Positions 44,199 through 47,923 of a stretch of DNA of 47,923 nt are shown one piece after another. Source of the DNA: an uncultured Bacteroidales bacterium (lineage in GTDB: Bacteria > Bacteroidota > Bacteroidia > Bacteroidales > P3). A program made the translations under genes and the position numbers. A model generated the notes under the pieces. It was not told the origin of the DNA and ran no database searches. It saw nothing but the letters and a program-made list of their open reading frames with translations. The stretch is taken from NCBI GenBank assembly GCA_944320465.1, contig CALUHO010000025.1:1-47923 (forward strand). The letters run 5' to 3'. Numbering within the stretch: the stretch's first letter is position 1; each line of letters opens with the position of its first letter.

Positions 44199-45755
44199 AT
44201 GAACCAGAAAAGCAAACTCGGCCTTGATTTCGACAAGGTGGAACAGGCTCGGACGGCTGCCGCGAACATTGCCCGCCAGGTGCAGGCTTTTGTGGACGGC
44301 TACACGACCGTGGCCACGGAAAGGACCATCGCCCGCTTGCTGGGCATAGATGGCGTGAAAGATGAAGTGCCGTATCCTAACGTGGTCGTGGACGCGATCA
44401 AGGATGCAGGCCTTTTGGGGGAAGGGATTATGTTCGTGATGGGGAATGCCGTGGTGCATACAGGCATGACACCACAGCAGGTCGCCGAGGAAATCGGGGC
44501 CGGCAAATTGGATCTGGCCCAGCTTCCGGTAGCTCCGGCCGACAAACGCCATGCGGCCTTGAAACCTTATGCGGATGCTTCCATCCAGCGGATCCGGGAA
44601 CGCCGTGCCCGGCGGGAACATTATCTGAAGACCATCGGGGAGGGTCCTAAGCCTTATTTGTACGTGATTGTGGCTACCGGAAACATCTACGAGGATGTTA
44701 CCCAGGCGCAGGCGGCTGCCCGCCAAGGGGCCGACATCATCGCCGTCATCCGCACCACGGGCCAGAGTCTGCTGGATTATGTGCCTTACGGGGCGACTAC
44801 GGAAGGGTTCGGAGGCACGATGGCCACCCAGGAGAATTTCCGCATCATGCGCAAGGCCTTGGACGAAGTAGGCGAGGAAGTAGGCCGTTACATCCGTCTC
44901 TGCAATTATTGCTCCGGCCTTTGCATGCCGGAAATCGCGGTCATGGGAGCCTTGGAAGGACTCGATGTGATGCTCAACGATGCGCTCTACGGCATTCTGT
45001 TCCGGGATATCAATATGCAGCGGACGTTGATCGACCAGTATTTTTCCCGGGTCATCAACGGTTTTGCCGGAGTCATCATCAATACGGGCGAAGACAACTA
45101 TCTGACTACCGCCGATGCCGTGGCCGAGGCGCATACCGTGCTGGCTTCGGACTTCATCAACGAGCAGCTGGCCTTGCTGGCTGGGCTTCCCGAAGAACAG
45201 ATGGGCCTGGGCCATGCCTTTGAAATGGATCCGAAACTGGAAAACGGTTTCTTGATGGAACTGGCTCAGGCGCAGATGCTGCGGGAGATTTTCCCGAATG
45301 CGCCCTTGAAATACATGCCGCCTACCAAGTTCATGACCGGGAATATTTTCAGAGGACATCTGCAAGATGCCCTGTTCAATATGATTGGTATCTGGACACA
45401 TCAGGGACTGCAACTGCTGGGTATGCCCACCGAGGCGATTCATACGCCTTTCATGAGCGACCGCTACCTCTCGATTGAAAACGCCCGCTATATCTTCAAC
45501 AACATGAAGAGCATAGGGGATGAAATGGAATTCAAGGAAGGCGGAATCGTCCGCCGGAGGGCTGCCGAAGTGCTGGATAAGGCGACCGCGCTCTTGCAGC
45601 AAATGGAGAAGGAAGGTTTGTTCTCGGCACTTGAGAAGGGCATTTTTGCCGATATCAAGCGTCCCAAGAACGGCGGGAAAGGTTTGCAGGGTGTGGCCGA
45701 AAAGCGGGACAATTACGAGAATCCATTTATCGACATAATGAAGAAAGGAGAATAA
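44199..45755 (+). CDS. kamD: KamD, lysine 5,6-aminomutase alpha subunit
   Basis: 518 aa, the normal length. The TIM-barrel catalytic subunit shows family segments such as TTVATERTIARLLGIDGV, VPYGATTEGFGGTMATQENF, YIRLCNYCSGLCMPEIAVMG and FRGHLQDALFNMIGIWTHQG. With KamE it moves the epsilon-amino group of beta-lysine (or D-lysine) to C5, using pyridoxal phosphate and adenosylcobalamin, an early step in fermentation of lysine to acetate and butyrate. Its stop codon is one base before the kamE ATG, so the two are translationally coupled. It is preceded by a leader of about 260 nt that contains the duplicated 28-bp element. Confidence 0.96.
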   Translation: MNQKSKLGLDFDKVEQARTAAANIARQVQAFVDGYTTVATERTIARLLGIDGVKDEVPYPNVVVDAIKDAGLLGEGIMFVMGNAVVHTGMTPQQVAEEIGAGKLDLAQLPVAPADKRHAALKPYADASIQRIRERRARREHYLKTIGEGPKPYLYVIVATGNIYEDVTQAQAAARQGADIIAVIRTTGQSLLDYVPYGATTEGFGGTMATQENFRIMRKALDEVGEEVGRYIRLCNYCSGLCMPEIAVMGALEGLDVMLNDALYGILFRDINMQRTLIDQYFSRVINGFAGVIINTGEDNYLTTADAVAEAHTVLASDFINEQLALLAGLPEEQMGLGHAFEMDPKLENGFLMELAQAQMLREIFPNAPLKYMPPTKFMTGNIFRGHLQDALFNMIGIWTHQGLQLLGMPTEAIHTPFMSDRYLSIENARYIFNNMKSIGDEMEFKEGGIVRRRAAEVLDKATALLQQMEKEGLFSALEKGIFADIKRPKNGGKGLQGVAEKRDNYENPFIDIMKKGE

Positions 45756-45756
45756 G

Positions 45757-46545
45757 ATGAGCGGCGGATTATATTCTACTTCGCACGAAGAAATAGACAA
45801 GACATACGACCCCAAGAAGATAAAGCCTTACGGCGATACGATGAACGACGGCAAGACCCAGCTGAGCTTCACTTTGCCGGTGCCTTGCGGCGAGGAGGCG
45901 GTGGAGGCTGCCAAGCAGCTGTTGCGCAAGATGGGTTTTGAAAATCCTCAAATCGTGTATTTCCACGAACTTACGCCGGGCTTCACCTTCTTTAATGCTT
46001 ACGGTTCATGCACGCATACGGTGGATTACACGGCTATCCATGTCCCCAAGGTGGAATCGACGGTGATGTCGATGGAAGAAACCGATAATTTCATCCGCGA
46101 GCATATCGGGCGGAAAATCGTGGTGGTGGGAGCCAGCACCGGTACCGATGCGCACACAGTGGGCATCGACGCGATCATGAACATGAAGGGCTTTGCCGGC
46201 CATTACGGGCTGGAACGCTATGAGATGATCGAGGCCTATAACTACGGCAGCCAAGTGCTGAACGAAGAGTTGATCGCCCACGCGCTGGAGCATAAGGCCG
46301 ATGCTATCCTGGTATCGCAGACGGTGACCCAGAAGGATATCCATATCCAGAACCTGACGGAAATGATCGAGATGCTGGAGGCTGAGGGTTTGCGCGACAA
46401 GCTGATTGTCTGCTGCGGCGGCCCCCGTATCACTTACGAGCTGGCCAAGGAGCTGGGCTTCGATGCCGGTTTCGGCATGAATACTTATGCTGACGATGTG
46501 GCTTCCTACCTGGCGCAGGAACTGGCCCGCCGGATGGGAAAATAA
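45757..46545 (+). CDS. kamE: KamE, lysine 5,6-aminomutase beta subunit (B12-binding)
   Basis: 262 aa. The cobalamin-binding motif D131-A-H133-T-V-G136 lies in GASTGTDAHTVGIDAIMNMK and places the cobalt-coordinating histidine at residue 133. Lys144 follows at the end of the same segment. These are the same numbers as the known His133 and PLP-imine Lys144 of the Clostridium enzyme, which is strong support. The C-terminal Rossmann domain (AILVSQTVTQKDIHIQNLTE, LIVCCGGPRITYELAKELGF) holds the cofactor tail. It starts one base after kamD and is followed after 26 bp by the CoA-transferase gene. Confidence 0.97.
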   Translation: MSGGLYSTSHEEIDKTYDPKKIKPYGDTMNDGKTQLSFTLPVPCGEEAVEAAKQLLRKMGFENPQIVYFHELTPGFTFFNAYGSCTHTVDYTAIHVPKVESTVMSMEETDNFIREHIGRKIVVVGASTGTDAHTVGIDAIMNMKGFAGHYGLERYEMIEAYNYGSQVLNEELIAHALEHKADAILVSQTVTQKDIHIQNLTEMIEMLEAEGLRDKLIVCCGGPRITYELAKELGFDAGFGMNTYADDVASYLAQELARRMGK

Positions 46546-46571
46546 TTTGGAATACTAAAAACTGTTGCGAT

Positions 46572-47228
46572 ATGGATAAGAATCAAATGCGTGAAATCAT
46601 TGCCAAGCGTGTGGCCAAGGAACTCAAGGACGGGGATGTGGTCAACTTGGGAATCGGGCTGCCTACGATGGTGCCGAACTATCTGGCTCCGGGTGTGAAT
46701 GTGATCTTGCAATCGGAAAACGGGATGCTGGGCATGGGGCCGACTCCCGAACCGGGCAAGGAGGATCCCGAATACATCAATGCAGGGGGTGGTTTCACCT
46801 CCCCGGCGGTAGGCGCTTGCACTTTCGACAGTGCTACTTCTTTTGCCATTATACGTGGCGGACATGTGGATGCTACCGTTTTAGGCGCCATGCAGGTGGA
46901 TGAAGAAGGCGACTTGGCCAACTGGATGATTCCCGGCAAGCTGACTCCGGGGATGGGCGGCGCGATGGACTTGCTGACCGGTGCCAAATTGGTCATCCTG
47001 GCTATGGAACACACCGCCAAGGGCAAGCCGAAGATTCTGAAGAAATGCACGCTGCCATTGACTGCCAAGGGTCGCGTTAATCTGATTGTGACTGAAATGG
47101 GCGTTATGAAGGTGACGCCAAAGGGCATCGAGTTAGTGGAAATCAATCCGGAATTCAAACCGGAAGACGTGCAGGCGGCCACGGAGGCGACTCTGATTAT
47201 ATCGCCTGACTTGAAGCCGATGTTCTAA
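46572..47228 (+). CDS. atoA: 3-oxoacid/butyryl-CoA:acetoacetate CoA-transferase subunit B
   Basis: 218 aa, the usual subunit B size. The catalytic motif is LQSE49NGMLGMGP, where the glutamate carries the CoA thioester intermediate. GDVVNLGIGLPTMVPNYL at about 21-38 and LTGAKLVILAMEHTAKGKPK are also family marks. It lies 26 bp after kamE in what is probably one operon. In lysine fermentation this transferase exchanges CoA between butyryl-CoA and acetoacetate, releasing butyrate. The partner subunit A is not in the window; it may follow beyond the right edge or lie elsewhere. Symbol given by family and context; exact acid preference is inference. Confidence 0.9.
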   Translation: MDKNQMREIIAKRVAKELKDGDVVNLGIGLPTMVPNYLAPGVNVILQSENGMLGMGPTPEPGKEDPEYINAGGGFTSPAVGACTFDSATSFAIIRGGHVDATVLGAMQVDEEGDLANWMIPGKLTPGMGGAMDLLTGAKLVILAMEHTAKGKPKILKKCTLPLTAKGRVNLIVTEMGVMKVTPKGIELVEINPEFKPEDVQAATEATLIISPDLKPMF

Positions 47229-47848
47229 AAAAGCGTTTTCAGCGGAAGCTGTTTGTCAGCGGAGGCAGGATGCACCTCGGCAAAGACAATCTGTTTGCTT
47301 GTCTTCGCGTTCAGTTTGCACTGCCTTCGCTTTGCTGCGAGCCTTGCCGGCGTGGTGATGTACTATAGTGTACTCCCGCGCCGGTCTGTGGCTCGGTTTT
47401 CCGCAGCTTCCGTTGGATTTTTCCTGATGTTTTTTCGGATACGTTTCTTGGCTATCCTTATTCGTGTGTTATTTGTCGTAATAAATTGACAATAATTTGT
47501 TTTTTTATTTCATAAGTGTTCTGTAGGTAATACGTTTCTTGTGTTTCAGTGTGTTTTTGGTGGGTCGGAGCTTGCACATCGCTTGGAAAAACCCTGATTT
47601 TGTGCTGGCCTTATGAAATCGGCCTTGGATGTGTTACGGGTGGCGGAATCTGCATGATTCCGGATATCGCAGGAGAGAGGGTGCGTCAAAATAGGCTTAG
47701 CTTGCAGGATGTTGTTTGCTGTTGCCTGTCCGGCTGCCATGGGACGGGATCGGGATTCTTGAGTTTCTGAAAACCGATCGGGGTTGAGTGAAGGTTGCCG
47801 GATAGCCATGGTGGGAGCCGGCCCCGGGGCTTGGTACATGAGTGTCGG
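47229..47848. other. 620-bp non-coding stretch
   Basis: No supported gene. A hydrophobic 78-codon frame at 47253-47489 has no recognisable content or promoter. GTACTATAGTGTAC at about 47357-47370 is a near-palindrome. No intrinsic terminator for the kamDE unit could be found close to the CoA-transferase stop. Confidence 0.5.
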
Positions 47849-47923
47849 TTTAACCCAAATCGGTCATTAGACACGCCGGGGCTGTTTTCGGTTAGGAAAA
47901 TGAGGCTTTCGGGCATCTTGCCC
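47849..47923 (+). mobile_element. Left part of another MITE-like copy, cut by the window edge
   Basis: TTTAACCCAAATCGGTCATT starts at 47849 and the match to the 11210 element continues through TTAGGAAAATGAGG and CGGGCATCTTGCCC to the last base. It differs at the left hairpin (CGGGGCTGTTTTCG instead of CGAGTCCGTGTCTG). The right half lies outside the window. Confidence 0.8.

Noticed and set aside
47253..47489. A small hydrophobic 78-residue protein
   Set aside because: No promoter, no family resemblance, and it starts inside the probable 3' region of the CoA-transferase gene.

Overview
The window looks like a chromosomal stretch from an asaccharolytic, amino-acid-fermenting member of the Bacteroidales (Porphyromonas-like in gene content; the species cannot be settled from sequence alone). 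The reasons are: several very large secreted proteins ending in type IX secretion (T9SS) sorting domains; promoters of the Bacteroidetes form TTG-N19/20-TAnnTTTG; few Shine-Dalgarno sequences; and lysine-fermentation (kam) genes of the kind found in Porphyromonas.

Layout. 1-6.35 kb (minus strand): a type I restriction-modification operon, hsdR - T5orf172 nuclease-like gene - hsdM - ORF6N/PLD-like gene - hsdS (only its first 38 codons are in the window). It is preceded by three 86-bp tandem repeats, each carrying a complete outward promoter. 6.89-7.84 kb: a divergent WYL-domain regulator broken by one in-frame TAG. 7.98-10.37 kb: a copper-type P1B ATPase. 10.4-14.2 kb: decayed accessory DNA holding a frameshifted LytTR response regulator, a 203-bp terminal-inverted-repeat (MITE-like) element, a truncated AbiEii toxin gene, and one intact AAA/DUF4143 ATPase with 22-bp-spaced direct repeats at its start.

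14.3-22.4 kb (minus): a 1641-aa T9SS-exported BNR/FN3/adhesin protein, a TPR-transmembrane-HTH regulator and a MATE exporter. 22.7-23.7 kb (plus): kamB. 23.8-25.0 kb (minus): an MFS exporter. 25.2-33.2 kb (minus): two giant secreted FN3-type proteins. 34.0-40.1 kb (plus): two Omp28-like CxxC proteins and a subtilisin-like protease, all with T9SS-type C-termini. 40.1-42.0 kb (minus): a second TPR-transmembrane-HTH regulator. 42.1-47.2 kb (plus): kamC, then kamD-kamE-CoA-transferase subunit B.

How it fits together. A secreted protease and adhesin-like proteins could feed peptides and lysine to the fermentation pathway. KamD/KamE is the adenosylcobalamin- and PLP-dependent lysine 5,6-aminomutase, KamB/KamC its proposed ATP-dependent reactivase, and the CoA transferase acts at the acetoacetate/butyryl-CoA step. 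kamB is separated from kamC by about 18 kb of secretome genes. Even so, kamB and kamC have the same apparently leaderless start layout, and kamB and kamD share a 28-bp upstream sequence. Fragments of the MITE-like repeat occur at four intergenic positions. No tRNA, rRNA or CRISPR array was seen.
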